NCBI RefSeq assembly: GCF_027579695.1
Contig: NC_083589.1
Span: 31,230,835 to 31,294,834, forward strand
Length of the DNA: 64,000 nucleotides
Direction: 5' to 3'
DNA from: Neoarius graeffei
Lineage: Eukaryota > Chordata > Actinopteri > Siluriformes > Ariidae
A program made the position numbers and the translations under genes. The notes below the pieces were generated by a model. The model worked only from the letters and a program-made list of their open reading frames with translations, was not told where the DNA came from and ran no database searches. Shown one piece after another: positions 22,174 to 34,311 of this stretch; position 1 is the stretch's first letter; each line of letters opens with the position of its first letter.

Positions 22174-23145
22174 ATGACCGACTCAGCAGAGGCTTCTTCA
22201 TCTGTCTACCCGGCCAACCTTCAGGGAATGATGGCTGCGTTAACACGCCTCGGATCCACCATGGACACTCATGGACGGACTCTTGCAAGCCAACGTGAGA
22301 TCCTTGCTCGCCACGAGGTACTGCTTCAGCAGATTGGGAAAACCCTGGCACAGCTGACTTCTCTGCCCCCTGCTCCAGTGCCTCCTGCCATGCTGCCTTC
22401 TCCACCTCACGAACACAGCCTTCCTGCACCACAGAGGTATGACGGCAAGCACAGTGAGTGTCGAGAGTTCCTTACCCAGTGCCAACTCACCTTTGAGCTC
22501 CAGCCTACCACCTACACTATGGATCGCCGCAAGATTGCCTTTGTGATAACCTTGTTAGCTGGTAAGGCGCGGACCTGGGCCACTGCTATCTGGCAGAGAC
22601 AGGGACCCGAGTGCTCTGATTTCCAGCTGTTTACTGAGGAGATGCTTCGTGTCTTCGATCAAGCAGACATCAGTAAAGACGCAGCCAGAAAGCTCATGTC
22701 CATCCGGCAAGCGGGAAGTGTAGCAGACTATGCCATCTCGTTCCGGATGCTCGCAGCAGTAAGTGGATGGAACGAGACTGCCCTGGTGTCAGCCTTCCAC
22801 CATGGTCTGTCCGACCCCATCAAAGACGGTCTGGCTTCTATCGGATGCCCTAGTGACCTCGAAACACTGATCTCACATTCTACTCGTCTGGACAACAGGA
22901 TGAGAGAACACCGCCAAGTCCTGAGCCTCCACGGCCTCCCTGCCTCTACCTGGAGCCCGTCTACCTCCTCCAGTGACTGTCCAGAACCCATGCAAGTGGG
23001 TTGTACTCACCTCTCCGCATCTGAGAGGGAGCGCAGAAGGAGGGACAAGTGCTGCATCTACTGTGGCAAGCCTGGTCACTTCCGAGCATCATGTCCCGAA
23101 CTCTCGGGAAAAGGACCGCCCCGTCCAGCCGAGGGAGGGTTGTGA
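22174..23145 (+). CDS. gag: Gag-like protein of the Ty3/gypsy element
   Basis: 323 residues, starting at the first ATG after the LTR (MTDSAEASS). An N-terminal coiled region (about 15-65) precedes a Pro-rich linker. The Ty3-type capsid region follows at about 85-255 ([20 protein letters not shown], then [20 protein letters not shown]). A CCHC zinc knuckle, [14 protein letters not shown], lies near residues 290-303. It forms the particle and binds genomic RNA. The frame is intact. It ends at TGA 23143-23145 and overlaps the pol frame, which is at -1; a G_GGA_AAA slippery heptamer lies at 23106-23112. Confidence 0.88.
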   Translation: MTDSAEASSSVYPANLQGMMAALTRLGSTMDTHGRTLASQREILARHEVLLQQIGKTLAQLTSLPPAPVPPAMLPSPPHEHSLPAPQRYDGKHSECREFLTQCQLTFELQPTTYTMDRRKIAFVITLLAGKARTWATAIWQRQGPECSDFQLFTEEMLRVFDQADISKDAARKLMSIRQAGSVADYAISFRMLAAVSGWNETALVSAFHHGLSDPIKDGLASIGCPSDLETLISHSTRLDNRMREHRQVLSLHGLPASTWSPSTSSSDCPEPMQVGCTHLSASERERRRRDKCCIYCGKPGHFRASCPELSGKGPPRPAEGGL

Positions 23146-23151
23146 CGGGGC
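23106..23151 (+). promoter_or_regulatory. Putative -1 frameshift signal between gag and pol
   Basis: The heptamer G_GGA_AAA is in the gag frame at 23106-23112. A 5-nt spacer precedes an 8-bp perfect stem, GCCCCGTC (23118-23125) with GACGGGGC (23144-23151), with an 18-nt loop. The gag stop codon begins in the last loop base. Slippage of one base leads into the open pol frame. Confidence 0.75.
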
Positions 23152-26100
23152 CTACCCTCTCTCCTGAACTTCCTGGCCAAGGAGTTTACATCCCGGTCTC
23201 CATCTCCTGGGGTGAGTCCATCCACTCTTGTCAAGCCTTGTTAGACTCCGGGGCGGCTGGAAACTTTATGGATATTCACTTCGCCCAAAGTATCAATGTC
23301 CCGACTGCACCTCTTGAAGTCCCACTGTCTGTGTCTGCCCTGGATGGCCAAGCCTTAGGTGATGGAAGAGTCACCCAAGTAACTTCTCCAGTCTTCCTCC
23401 AGTCTCAAGGTCACAAGGAAGAAATATCCCTGCACCTGATTCCTTCACCAGAGTTCCCAGTGATTCTAGGCCTTCCTTGGCTTACCCGCCACAACCCTCG
23501 CATAGACTGGGTAACAAGCCAGGTTGTGGAATGGGGCCCTGCGTGCCATGCCTCTTGTCTGCTCTCTAGCTCTCCTGTGTCTCCTGCCGAGCCCCCTGAT
23601 CTCACCGAGCTATCTCAAGTTCCCACAGAGTACTGGGATTTGAAGGAGGTATTCAGCAAAAGCAGGGCCGCCGTTCTTCCTCCGCACTGGGCCTACGACT
23701 GTGCCATCGACTTGCTCCCTGGGACTACCCCTCCTCGTGGCAGACTGTTTTCCCTCTGTCAGCCAGAATGCAAGGCCATGGAGGAATACCTCAAAGACGC
23801 CCTGGTCTCTGGGTTCATTCGACCCTCCACCTCACCTGCTGGTGCCGGCTTCTTCTTTGTCGGCAAGAAGGATGGGGGGCTCCGACCATGTATTGACTAC
23901 AGGGGCCTGAACAAGATCACTGTGCGCAACCGATATCCCCTTCCGCTGATGTCCACTGCTTTCGACCTGCTCCAAGGCGCCACCGTCTTCACCAAGTTGG
24001 ACCTACGGAACGCATACCACCTCATCCGTATCCGACAGGGAGACGAGTGGAAGACTGCCTTTAACACCCCGTCTGGGCACTACGAATACCAGGTGATGCC
24101 CTTCGGACTCACCAACGCACCAGCTGTTTTTCAGGCCCTAATCAACGACGTCTTGAGGGACATGATTAACCTGTATGTTTTTGTCTACCTCGACGACATC
24201 CTTATCTTTTCCAAGACCGTGCAGGAGCACCGCCACCATGTCCGCCAGGTTCTCCAGAGGCTGCTACAGAACAATCTGTTCGCCAAGGCCCAGAAATGTG
24301 AATTTCATGTTCCCGAGGTCTCCTTTCTGGGTTTTATTGTATGGACAGGCCAACTCCAAATGGACCCAGCCAAGACCCTGGCCGTCCGGGACTGGCCCAC
24401 TCCCAAGTCCGTCAAAGAGGTTCAGCGGTTCTTAGGATTTGCTAACTTCTACCGCAAGTTTATCAGGAACTTTAGTTCTGTAGCAGCACCCATGTCGGAC
24501 CTCACCAAAGGGACAGATGGATCTTATGTCTGGTCTTCTCAGGCGGAAAAGGCGTTCAAAGACCTCAAGCACCGCTTCTGCACGGCACCCATTCTGGTCC
24601 TCCTGGACACCTCCCAACCATTCATCGTGGAGGTGGACGCCTCGGACAGTGGTGTCGGCGCGGTGCTCTCTCAATGTTCGGAAGGAAAGCTGCACCCCTG
24701 CGCATACTTCTCCCACCGCCTGAGTCCTGCGGAGTCCCGGTATAATGTGGGGGATCGAGAACTGCTAGCGGTCAAACTGGCCCTTGAGGAGTGGAGGCAC
24801 TGGCTGGAGGGAGCGCAATATCCATTCCTGGTTTGGACGGACCACAAAAACCTGGAGTACCTCCAGCAAGCCAAGAGACTGAACCCACGACAGGCTAGGT
24901 GGGCCCTGTTTTTCAGTCGGTTTGACTTCACCCTATCGTACTGCCCTGGCTCCAAGAACACCAAACCTGACGCACTGTCCAGGCTGTTCTCTGCCACTAA
25001 CAGGGAGAGTGAAGTTGGGCCCATTATCCCTGTGTCCCAGATTGTGGCCCCTGTCCGCTGGGGTATTGAGGAGGCCGTCCGACGAGCCCAACGCCAGGAC
25101 CCCGGTCCTGGGACGGGGCCACCAGGCCTCTTGTACGTCCCACATCAAGCCCAGGCCAAGGTTCTCCAGTGAGGTCAGTCGTCCCCTCTCACCGCCCACC
25201 CAGGAGCTCGAAGGACCCTGGACTTTTTGAGAAGGCGCTTCTGGTGGCCTAGCATGGAGAAGGAAGTGAGGTCATTCGTCCTTTCCTGCGAAGTGTGCAC
25301 CAGAAGCAAGAACCCACGACAGCACCCCCAGGGTCTCCTGCATCCTCTGACCATTCCCCGGCGTCCCTGGTCCCACGTGGCAGTCGGCTTCATCACGGGT
25401 CTCCCCGAGTCACAAGGTAACACTGTCATATTGGTCATAGTTGACAGATTCTCCAAGGCCTGCCACTTTTTACCACTGTGCAAGCTCCCTTCTGCTCTTG
25501 AAACTGCTAAGCTATTATTCACTCATGTCTTCCGAGTCTTTGGTCTCCCGCAGGACATCATCTCAGACCAAGGGCCCCAGTTCTCCTCCCGAGTGTGGCA
25601 CGGGTTCTGCAAGGTCATCGGAGCCACTGCCAGCCTCTCCTCTGGGTTTCACCCACAGTCCAATGGCCAGACGGAGAGGCTCAACCAGGACCTGGAAACC
25701 ACCCTGCGAGGCCTGGCTATGGATAACCCGACATCGTGGAGCACCTGGCTGCCATGGGCAGAGTACGCCCACAACACCCTGCAGTCATCGGCCACCAAGC
25801 TGTCGCCATTCCAGTGCCAATTCGGGTTCCAGCCACCTCTGTTCCCAGACCAGGAGGAGGACGCGGGGGTGCCCTCGGTCAACCAATGTGTGAGACGGTG
25901 TCGCAAGACCTGGAGCAAGGTCAGGAAGACCCTCATCCAGACCTCCAGAACCAACCAGACTCAGGCCAACCGCCATAGAAGACCTGCCCACGCTTTCCGC
26001 CCTGGGCAGCGGGTTTGGCTGTCCACTAAGGACCTTCCGCTGCAGGTGGAGAACCACAAGCTTGCTCCTCGCTACATTGGCCCCTTCAAGGTGGTGCGCA

Positions 26101-26444
26101 GGGTGAACCCTGTCGCCTACCGGCTCCAGTTGCCCCGGACTCTGAGGATCAACCCCACATTCCATGTTTCCCTGTTGTGGCCCGTACTGACGTCCACGTA
26201 TGCCCCTGCCCCTAGGAACCCCCCACCCCCCCGCATCTTCCAGGGTCAGACTGTGTTCACCGTGCATCGCCTGCTTGACTCCTGCCGGGTCCGCGGCGGG
26301 CTTCAATATCTAGTAGATTGGGAGGGCTATGGCCCTGAGGAACGCTGTTGGGTCCCCGCCCGGGACATTCTAGATAAAGGACTATGCCGGGACTTCCATT
26401 CGGCCCATCCGGATCGCCCTGGGAACGTCAGGAGACACTCCTAG
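23112..26444 (+). pseudogene. pol: Pol polyprotein (PR-RT-RH-IN-chromodomain), broken
   Basis: Read in the -1 frame from gag. Aspartic protease [10 protein letters not shown] (Asp codon 23244). Reverse transcriptase [21 protein letters not shown] and active-site VYLDDILIF (24183-24209). RNase [17 protein letters not shown] and [18 protein letters not shown]. Integrase zinc-binding CEVC, core residues SDQGPQF and [13 protein letters not shown]-terminal chromodomain [20 protein letters not shown]. Lesions: an in-frame TGA at 25170-25172 where the family usually has Trp; just after it, Gln where the first His of the HHCC motif is expected; and Gly (25386-25388) at the first Asp of the integrase DDE triad. 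RT and protease look intact. Confidence 0.88.
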
Positions 26445-26456
26445 AGGGGGGGGTCC

Positions 26457-27022
26457 TGTTAGGACTGGGACTGTTTTGGCCTCTAGATGCCGCTGTTATT
26501 TCCATCTTGTCATGTTTGTTTTGGCCTCTAGAGGCCGCCACTGTGTTCTTGTGTTTGTCTTCATTGCCTGTTTCCTGCCCCGCCCTGTTCCTTAGTGTGT
26601 GTATAAATACCCCTCTGGTTGTTCCCTTGTCACGGAGTCTTTTTCCTATGCTATGCCTGTTAGTTCTAGTTCCCTCTGTTCCATGTTCCTTGCCTGTGTC
26701 TTTGTGGTTTTTGTACTTTCCTTTCTTTTTGGACCTTTTTGAATTTTGTTTGTACCATTTTTGAGATCTTCTGAGCGTTTGTATTTTTGCCTTTTCTTTT
26801 CTTATTTTTGGACTTTGAACTTTTGGATATTTTTTATTTTCCCTTTATCATCTGAGCTTTTGGATTACTTTTGTTTTTTGCCGTGGATTGTACATTTTGT
26901 AAATAAACTTTTTGATACTTTTCTACTTCTGCCTCACGCCTCTGCACTTGAGTCATCCTAGTGGAGGTTTGCTGGATTATCACACCAGCGAACCAGGTTT
27001 GAATCCCAGCAAAACCCTTACA
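26457..27022 (+). repeat. Right LTR of Ty3/gypsy element
   Basis: 566 bp, TGTTAGG...CCTTACA. It keeps a TATA box (tataaata, 26602-26609), with the predicted start of transcription about 30 bp on, at ggagtctttttcc. The 11-bp deletion relative to the left LTR removes the A-box-like sequence near the end. Confidence 0.92.
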
Positions 27023-27027
27023 GGGTC

Positions 27028-27673
27028 ATGGTGAAGCAGGAAGAAATAGCGGAGAATTTAGGGCCATGTTGCCTGAAGTTCATTAACTGTTCTATTAAAA
27101 AAAAAAAAAAAAACTAATAAGATTGGAAGTCTGTGATTTGAATTCAGTAGCATTTGGTCCACCAAACAAAAATAATTGAGTGTCAGGGAGAATTCTTTTT
27201 ATGACCTACAATTGAAAAATCTCAAAGGCAGTCTACCTTTAAAGTTTTAATTTATCATATCCAAGAGTATAATGAATGATTCCTATTTTAAAAGGGTAAC
27301 TTGTAGATTTTTTAAAAAGTCCTAAAAAGTATGTATTTCTGGCTCTGGTTCTAATAATCTTTGAGTTCTGCCTTAAGAATCAAATGCTATAGCTCTCATT
27401 TCTAATGTTGTGGGTATAGGGAGTATCAATTTCTCCCATAATAAGTTAGGTCCAACAACCTTTATTTCAAGTTAATGTTATATTTCAAGCTCATGGATGT
27501 TTTGAGTTTCCATCTACTGCTGCAAATTGTTCTTTGGTTTACCCATCTAGGGGAACTCTTCAAATTTATATGTAGACTTGGACGAAAGAGGCTTTCTTTT
27601 TCAGAAAATATCCCAAGTATAACCACTTCAAGCAGCTAAGTACAATAACCATTAAACAAAGAAACAACAACAA
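27028..27673. other. Unassigned AT-rich DNA
   Basis: No gene, inverted-repeat element or SINE recognised. Contains a short poly(A) tract at about 27098. Confidence 0.45.
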
Positions 27674-28279
27674 CAAAACCCTAAAGAAACATTTTTTTCT
27701 TCTTAGTGTATAATAGTCTTAGTTCTGAGAAACTTCTGAGGAACTCTGATGTCTTCTCTGCATGCTAATCCAAATTTATGAGTTACTAGGAACAAAGAAT
27801 TTGAAAATACTTAAAGATTTGAGTTCCAACAGGAAAAGAGGGTCATTTTTAATGCTCAAAGTCTTTTTAGCTTCTGTCTTAGCAGACTAGGTTTTCAGAT
27901 TCGACAGAATGTGTGATTTTCATTTTAGCATTCCCACCTGACAGCTCCAGTGTCCCTGGTTTGTTCCCGAGCTCAACAAAAACCTAAAGAAACATTTTTT
28001 TCTTCTTAGTGTATAATAGTCTTAGTTCTGAGAAACTTCTGAGGAACTCTGATGTCTTCTCTGCATGCTAATCCAAATTTATGAGTTACTAGGAACAAAG
28101 AATTTGAAAATACTTAAAGATTTGAGTTCCAACAGGAAAAGAGGGTCATTTTTAATGCTCAAAGTCTTTTTAGCTTCTGTCTTAACAGACTAGGTTTTCA
28201 GATTCGACAGAATGTGTGATTTTCATTTTAGCATTCCCACCTGACAGCTCCAGTGTCCCTGGTTTGTTCCCGAGCTCAA
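27674..28279 (+). repeat. 303-bp tandem duplication
   Basis: 27674-27976 and 27977-28279 are head-to-tail copies. I see only two differences (one near the start; cttagcagac versus cttaacagac). No coding content. It could be a very recent duplication or an assembly artefact. Confidence 0.92.
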
Positions 28280-28286
28280 ATTACTA

Positions 28287-28529
28287 TCTGTGTGGAGTTT
28301 CTTGGCATGTTCTCCCCGTGTCCACTTGGGACTTCTGTGGGTCATTTGGTTTCCTTTCACCCCAAAAAACAAGATAAATTGCCCCTTGGTGAGAATGAGT
28401 GTGTGTATGATGGCCTCTGATGGACAAGCATACCATCCAGGGTTTATTCCTGACTCACACTCAGTGTTCCTAGGAATAGCTCATGACCAAGATGAGGATA
28501 AAGCAGTTCCTGAAAGTGAGTAAATGAGA
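28287..28529 (+). mobile_element. Old SINE with a fourth tail type
   Basis: Central domain remnant (gtgtggagttt, catgttctccccgtgtcc) followed by a tail unlike the other copies: cactcagtgttcctaggaat, then aggataaagcagttcctgaa and gtgagtaaatgag. Diverged and without its head. Confidence 0.65.
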
Positions 28530-28619
28530 CTGTTTCAATGAGCCATGAACTATCCACTGACCTCTTAAAAACTAAGGATATCCTTTGTTCTCTCTGTACT
28601 CTTCCCTCATTTGTTATTA

Positions 28620-30223
28620 CAGTGGTGCTTGAAAGTTTGTGAACCCTTTAGAATTTTCTATATTTCTGCATAAATATGACCTAAAACATCATCAGATTTT
28701 CACACAAGTCCTAAAACTAGATAAAGAGAACCCAGTTAAACAAATGAGGCAAAAATATTATACTTGGTCATTTATTTATTGAGGAAAATGATCCAATATT
28801 ACATATCTGTGAGTGGCAAAAGTATGTGAAGCTTTGCTTTCAGTATCTGGTGTGACCCCCTTGTGCAGCAACAGCTGCAACTAAACGTTTCCGGTAACTG
28901 TTGACCAGTCCTGCACACCGGCTTGGAGGAATTTTAGCCCATTCCTCCGTACAGAACAGCTTCAACTCTGGGACGTTGGTATGTTTCCTCACATGAACTG
29001 CTCGCTTCAGGTCCTTCCACAACATTTCCTTTGGATTAAGGTCAGGACTTTGACTTGGCCATTCCAAAACATTAACTTTATGCTTCTTTAACCATTCTTT
29101 GGTGGAACCACTTGTGTGCTTCGGGTCGTTGTCTTGCTGCATGAGCCACCTTCTCTTGAGATTCAGTTCATGGACAGATCTCCTGACATTTTCCTTTAGA
29201 ATTTGCTGGTATAATTCAGAAGTCATTGTTCCATCAATGATGGCAAGCCATCCTGGCCCAGATGCAGCAAAACAGGCCCAAACCATGATACTACCACCAC
29301 CATGTTTCACAGATGGGATAAGGTTCTTATGCTGGAATGCAGTGTTTTCCTTTCTCCAAAAATAACGGTTCTCATTTAAACCAAAAAGTTTTATTTTGAT
29401 CTCATCCGTCCACAAAACATTTTTCTAATAGCCTTCTGGCTTGTCCTTGTGATCTTTAGCAAACTGCAGACAAGCAGCAATGTTCTTTTTGGAGAGCAGT
29501 GGCTTTCTCCTTGCAATCCTGCCATGCACACCATTGTTGTTCAGTGTTCTCCTGATGGTGGACTCATGAACATTAGCCAATGTAAGAGAAGCCTTCAGTT
29601 GCTTAGAAGTTACCCTGGGGTCCTTTATGATCTCGCCAACTATTACACACCTTGCTCTTGGAGTGATCTTTGTTGGTTGACCACTTCTGGGGAGGGTACG
29701 AGTAACAATGGTCTTGAATTTCCTCCATTTGTACACAATCTGTCTGACTGTGGATTGGTGGAGTCCAAACTCTTTAGAGATGGTTTTGTAACCTTTTCCA
29801 GCCTGATGAGCATCAACAACGCTTTTTCTGAGGTCCTCAGAAATCTCCTTTGTTCATGCCATGATACACTTCCACAAACATGTGTTGTGAAGATCAGACT
29901 TTGATAGATCCCTGTTCTTTAAATAAAACAGGGTGCCCACTCACACCTGATTGTCATCCCATTGATTGAAAACACCTGACTCTAATTTCAAATTAACTGC
30001 TAATCCTAGAGGTTCACATATTTTTGCCACTCACAGATATGTAATATTGGATCATTTTCTTCAATAAATAAATGACCAAGTATAATATTTCTGTACCATT
30101 TGTTTAACTGGGTTCTCTTTATCTACTTTTAGGACTTGTGTGAAAATCTGATGATGTTTTAGGTCATATTTATGCAGAAATATAGAAAATTCTAAAGGGT
30201 TCACAAACTTTCAAGCACCACTG
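28620..30223 (-). mobile_element. Tc1 family A, copy 2, both ends present
   Basis: 1604 bp between TA dinucleotides, with CAGTGGTGCTTGAAAG ends and long (roughly 200-bp) inverted repeats. The reverse-strand transposase is split. C-terminal frame 28840-29415: MWTDEIKIKLFGLNENRYFW, QQDNDPKHTSGSTKEW, SPDLNPKEMLW. N-terminal frame 29425-29736: YKWRKFKTIV, RRTLNNNGVHGR. Codon 3 is TGA, the C-terminal frame opens in a different phase, and the triad Glu is preceded by Lys. Inactive, but its ends look usable in trans. Confidence 0.9.
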
Positions 30224-30460
30224 TATGTACTCAATAGTGGAGTTTTCTCAACTTCATTGCACATACTGATGAAATGCAGTGCGTCAGAAATCTTCTTGAA
30301 TTTGACCTTGAGGTATGTTTTAGCAACAGGTCAATAATGTTCTTGGCTTTCTTAAACACAGTGTTATGTTTATATAATACAAGTGCATATTTTTAGCAGC
30401 CATCCTTCTCTTATTAGACACACTGTCCTTCCATTGCCATGTCAGCTAGACCTTAATCCT
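30224..30460. other. Short unassigned interval
   Basis: Nothing recognised between the Tc1 copy and the repeat starting near 30500. Confidence 0.4.
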
Positions 30461-30499
30461 GTTGCGCACACACTTAGTTAAGGTCATGCAGCACTTCCA

Positions 30500-31105
30500 G
30501 GACAGTTCCCAGGACAGTTTGTATCATGCTTTTAACAACAGACATTGTCGCAAAGCAACTTTACAGAGAATTAAAGACTTTAGTTCATGTTTAATTTTAT
30601 CCCGAATAAATTTATTTATCCCTGATGAGCAAGCCTGTGGCAACAGTGGCAAGGAAAAACTCCCTCAGACAACATGAGGAAGAAACTTTGAGAGGAACCA
30701 GACTCAAAAGGGAACCCATCATCATCTGGGTGATAACAGATAGTGTGATTATAAATAAGTTGCTTCTATAACTGTGTCCTATATAGTCACAAAGTGCAAC
30801 TGTGTAACCAGGAAATTCATTATAGTAAGTCTGTTTTGTTGAAGTTATCAACTGTTCATTGATGGAGACTTGAGTGCAAAACTGTTCATGACAACTGCAG
30901 TCCTAAAGTTATCATGGCAATAGTAGTCCTCAGCCATCATAGCAGAACTGTAAGTGTCCAGAGTCGTCTTCCAAGTGCAACTTTTGACTGTCCATATGGG
31001 GCCATCCTCCACAGGAGCAATGTGATGAGACTCCAGCCAGACGTAGGGCATCAGGATGGATCAGGCAGGTCTGAAGAGCAAAAGAGGTCAGCATCATTGC
31101 TGTCT
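30500..31105 (+). repeat. Interspersed repeat with 'ggcaaggaaaaactccctca' motif
   Basis: A non-coding teleost repeat: 'cgcaaagcaactttacagag', cctgatgagcaagcctgtgg, 'gaggaaccagactcaaaagg', ending near 'gatggatcaggcaggtctga'. Reverse-oriented fragments occur at 34576-34712 and 56990-57195. No coding capacity. Confidence 0.65.
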
Positions 31106-31120
31106 CAGTATTGACATGTA

Positions 31121-32729
31121 CAGTGGTGCTTGAAAGTTTGTGAACCCTTTAGAATTTTCTATATTTCTGCATAAATATGACCTAAAACATCATCAGATTT
31201 TCACACAAGTCCTAAACGTAGATAAAGAAAACCCAGTTAAACAAATGAGACAAAAATATTATACTTGGTAATTTATTTATTGAGGAAAATGATCCAATAT
31301 TACATACCTGTGAGTGGCAAAAGTATGTGAACCTCTAGGATTAGCAGTTGATTTGAAGGTGAAATTAGAGTCAGGTGTTTTCAATCAATGGGATGACAAT
31401 CAGGTGTGAGTGGGCACCCTGTTTTATTTAAAGAACAGGGATCTATCAAAGTCTGATCTTCACAACACATGTTTGTGGAAGTGTATCATGGCACAAACAA
31501 AGGAGATTTCTGAGGACCTCAGAAAAAGCGTTGTTGATGCTCATCAGGCTGGAAAAGGTTACAAAACCATCTCTAAAGTGTTTGGACTCCACCAATCCAC
31601 AGTCAGACAGATTGTGTACAAATGGAGGAAATTCAAGACCATTGTTACCCTCCCCAGGAGTGGTCGACCAATAAAGATCACTCCAAGAGCAAGGCGTGTA
31701 ATAGTCGGCGAGGTCACAAAAGACCCCAGGGTAAATCCTAAGCAACTGAAGGCCTCTCTCACATTGGCTAATGTTAATGTTCATGAGTTCACCATCAGGA
31801 GAACACTGAACAACAATGGTGTGCATGGCAGGGTTGCAAGGATAAAGCCACTGCTCTCCAAAAAGAACATTTCTGCTTGTCTGCAGTTTGCTGAAGATCA
31901 CGTGAACAAGCCAGAAGGCTATTGGAAAAATGTTTTGTGGATGGATGAGACCAAAATAGAAATTTTAGGTTTAAAGAGAAGCGTTATGTTTGGAGAAAGG
32001 AAAACACTGCATTCCAGTATAAGAACCTTATCCCATCTGTGAAACATGGTGGTGGTAGTATCATGGTTTGGGCCTGTTTTTCTGCATCTGGGCCAGGACG
32101 GCTTGCCATCATTGATGGAATAATGAATTCTGAATTATACCAGCAAATTCTAAAGGAAAATGTCAGGACATCTGTCCATGAACTGAATCTCAAGAGAAGG
32201 TAAGTCATGCAGCAAGACAACGACCCTAAGCACACAAGTCGTTCTACCAAAGAATGGTTAAAGAAGAATAAAGTGAATGTTTTGGAATGGCCAAGTCAAA
32301 GTCCTGACCTTAATCGAAACGAAATGTTGTGGAAGGGCCTGAAACAAGCAGTTCATGTGAGGAAACCCACTAACATCCCAGAGTTGAAGCTGTTCTGTAC
32401 AGAGGAATGGGCTAAAATTCCTCCAAGCCGGTGTGCAGGACTGATCAACAGTTACCGCAAACATTTAGTTGCAGTTATTGCTGCACAAGGGGGTCACACC
32501 AGATACTGAAAGCAAAGCTTCACATACTTTTGCCACTCACAGACATGTAATATTGGATCATTTTCCTCAATAAATAAATGACCAAGTATAATATTTTTGT
32601 CGCATTTGTTTAACTGGGTTCTCTTTATCTACTTTTAGGACTTGTGTGAAAATCTGATGATGTTTTAGGTCATATTTATGCAGAAATATAGAACATTCTA
32701 AAGGGTTCACAAACTTTCAAGCACCACTG
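31121..32729 (+). mobile_element. Tc1 family A, copy 3, complete ends
   Basis: 1609 bp flanked by TA (31119-31120, 32730-32731), in opposite orientation to the other three copies. The inverted repeats are essentially identical in sequence to those of copies 2 and 4. Details of the transposase are given in the separate entry. Confidence 0.93.
31488..32509 (+). pseudogene. Tc1-like DD34E transposase, copy 3
   Basis: Starts MAQTKEISEDLRKSVVDAHQ at 31488 with paired helix-turn-helix regions (KTISKVFGLHQSTVRQIVYK; VHEFTIRRTLNNNG) and the first catalytic Asp in NVLWMDETKIE. A one-base deletion at about 31966 relative to copy 4 shifts the frame. A TAA at about 32201 replaces the Trp before [12 protein letters not shown]. 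The C-terminal frame runs 32207-32509, with the Glu in NEMLWKGL. The enzyme would excise and reinsert the element at TA; this one is broken. Confidence 0.88.
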
Positions 32730-32770
32730 TAACTCGACAGGGGGGGGGGGGTGAAGGGAGAGAGCGAGCG

Positions 32771-32830
<60 letters not shown>
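32730..32830 (+). repeat. Poly(G) and AG microsatellite
   Basis: A run of G at about 32740-32751 is followed by a long AG tract (about 32762-32826) directly next to the Tc1 end. Another AG tract is at 33489-33511. Confidence 0.9.
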
Positions 32831-32832
<2 letters not shown>

Positions 32833-34310
32833 CAGGTTGCTAGGCACCTAATGTTTAAGAACAGTATACATTTTGTGCTGAGTGCAAGCAGGGACTCCAG
32901 CACGACTAACTATGACAACATAACTAAAAAGGAGAGCCAGAAGGTAACACAGTGATGAGGGAGCCCTGGGACATAAAGCAGCCAGCCACTACATGGTCAT
33001 CTAGGGTATCGTAGCCACCATATCTCTGTGGCTTCACTGCATAATGCTAATGGTTTTGGTGTAATTGTTATATGGAAAAACTGGCTAGTTAATATTCTGG
33101 GAGAGTTCTGACTCCTGGTTAACTGCTCAGATGATGCAACAGGGATGATTCAGCGGTTACGTCTCTGCACTTCTGATGCAAATTTGTGAGGTACCATATG
33201 AGAGCAGAGCTGAGTTTCCACCGAAGTGCAATATACACAACCATCCTGGAGACATTTTGCCCACTTGAATATCTTGAATTCTTGAATAGCTTTAATAAGC
33301 TTTGACACGTTTTCATCGTGCATCAATGGTCATCTTTTCATCTTAAAGTTTTTGATAGTACCACAGACATATTCAGACATTTTTCCATATGGCTCACGTC
33401 CCAGTTTTTGATGATCCCACTGTCGCCACAACATAAACTCTGGCCAAGACTTTACTAGTGTGAGATGGTGGAAGGGGGTGGGGCTTTCAGAGAGAGAGAG
33501 AGAGAGAGAGCTTGAGCTCCAAGTACTGTATGTACAACCCTAATTCAAATAATTTGAAAAGTCAGTTAAATCTCACCTCATCTCGGGTTCAGACAGTCTC
33601 ACTTGTAGCACTGACTGTAGCTACTAATATAACTCAACACTGCCTTACAGACTCTCCTTAAAAATGTACCTGCAAACCCTATTCAGCTGAGCATCACATT
33701 TTATTATAACAGTAATGAGGTGTATCTATGCAATATATTGTCATATATATTGTTGTAAATGAAGGCCAGAAATTTGGATTGAGCTCAGATAATTTCATGT
33801 GCTGTTGTAATAATGGAAATGTAATCAAACAGTAATACAAGTATGCAGACAAGAACAAAGTAATCTCTTATATGGATATATTGTCCTTTGGTCAACACGG
33901 ATTTATGGACACTTTATATTACCACGAACAGCCTAACTGATAAACCACACTGGTATCACTTTGACATGTAATTTATCAACATTTAATATCCTGAACTAGT
34001 CGACAAGTTTTTGACTGTGCACAGAATTAGCTTATCAGGTGAAGGTGTTTTGGTGTGACAAGCATTACAGCAAAGCTGCTTTCAGATATATTTGTTCTTA
34101 AATATAAGAAATATTTAAGTTTCAGTAACTGTATTGGTATATGCAGGGTGTCCAAGAAGTAACAATGCAATACAATAATTTATATCGAAACATAATGTTT
34201 ATTCACAATACAAAGCTCTTTTGGGTGGAAAGATAGGTTTGGTGTTAGAGGTCTAAGTCCCTTTCACCTGCTGGTATCCACCCACTTCTGGTGAAGTCAC
34301 TTGCTGGACT
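32831..34310. other. Unassigned DNA
   Basis: No reading frame with family resemblance and no repeat termini recognised in about 1.5 kb. Confidence 0.4.
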
Positions 34311-34311
34311 G

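Larger units (their letters stand above)
21580..27022 (+). mobile_element. Full-length Ty3/gypsy chromodomain retrotransposon
   Basis: 5443 bp bounded by the 5-bp duplication GGGTC (21575-21579 and 27023-27027). Order: LTR, Gag with zinc knuckle, protease, reverse transcriptase, RNase H, integrase, chromodomain, polypurine tract (about 26443-26454), LTR. Chromodomain presence, gene order and sequence flavour match the vertebrate Tf1/sushi group. There is no tRNA-type primer-binding site. Instead GAAAGACTC follows the left LTR and is complementary to the presumed RNA 5' end, as in self-priming Tf1 relatives. Defects in pol make this copy non-autonomous. Confidence 0.93.

Noticed and set aside
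22172..22432. Antisense frames across gag and pol (several of 60-170 residues)
   Set aside because: They are GC-rich shadow frames opposite real coding sequence, with no domain resemblance.
32676..32903. Ser/Leu repeat protein on the minus strand
   Set aside because: It is a translation of the AG microsatellite.
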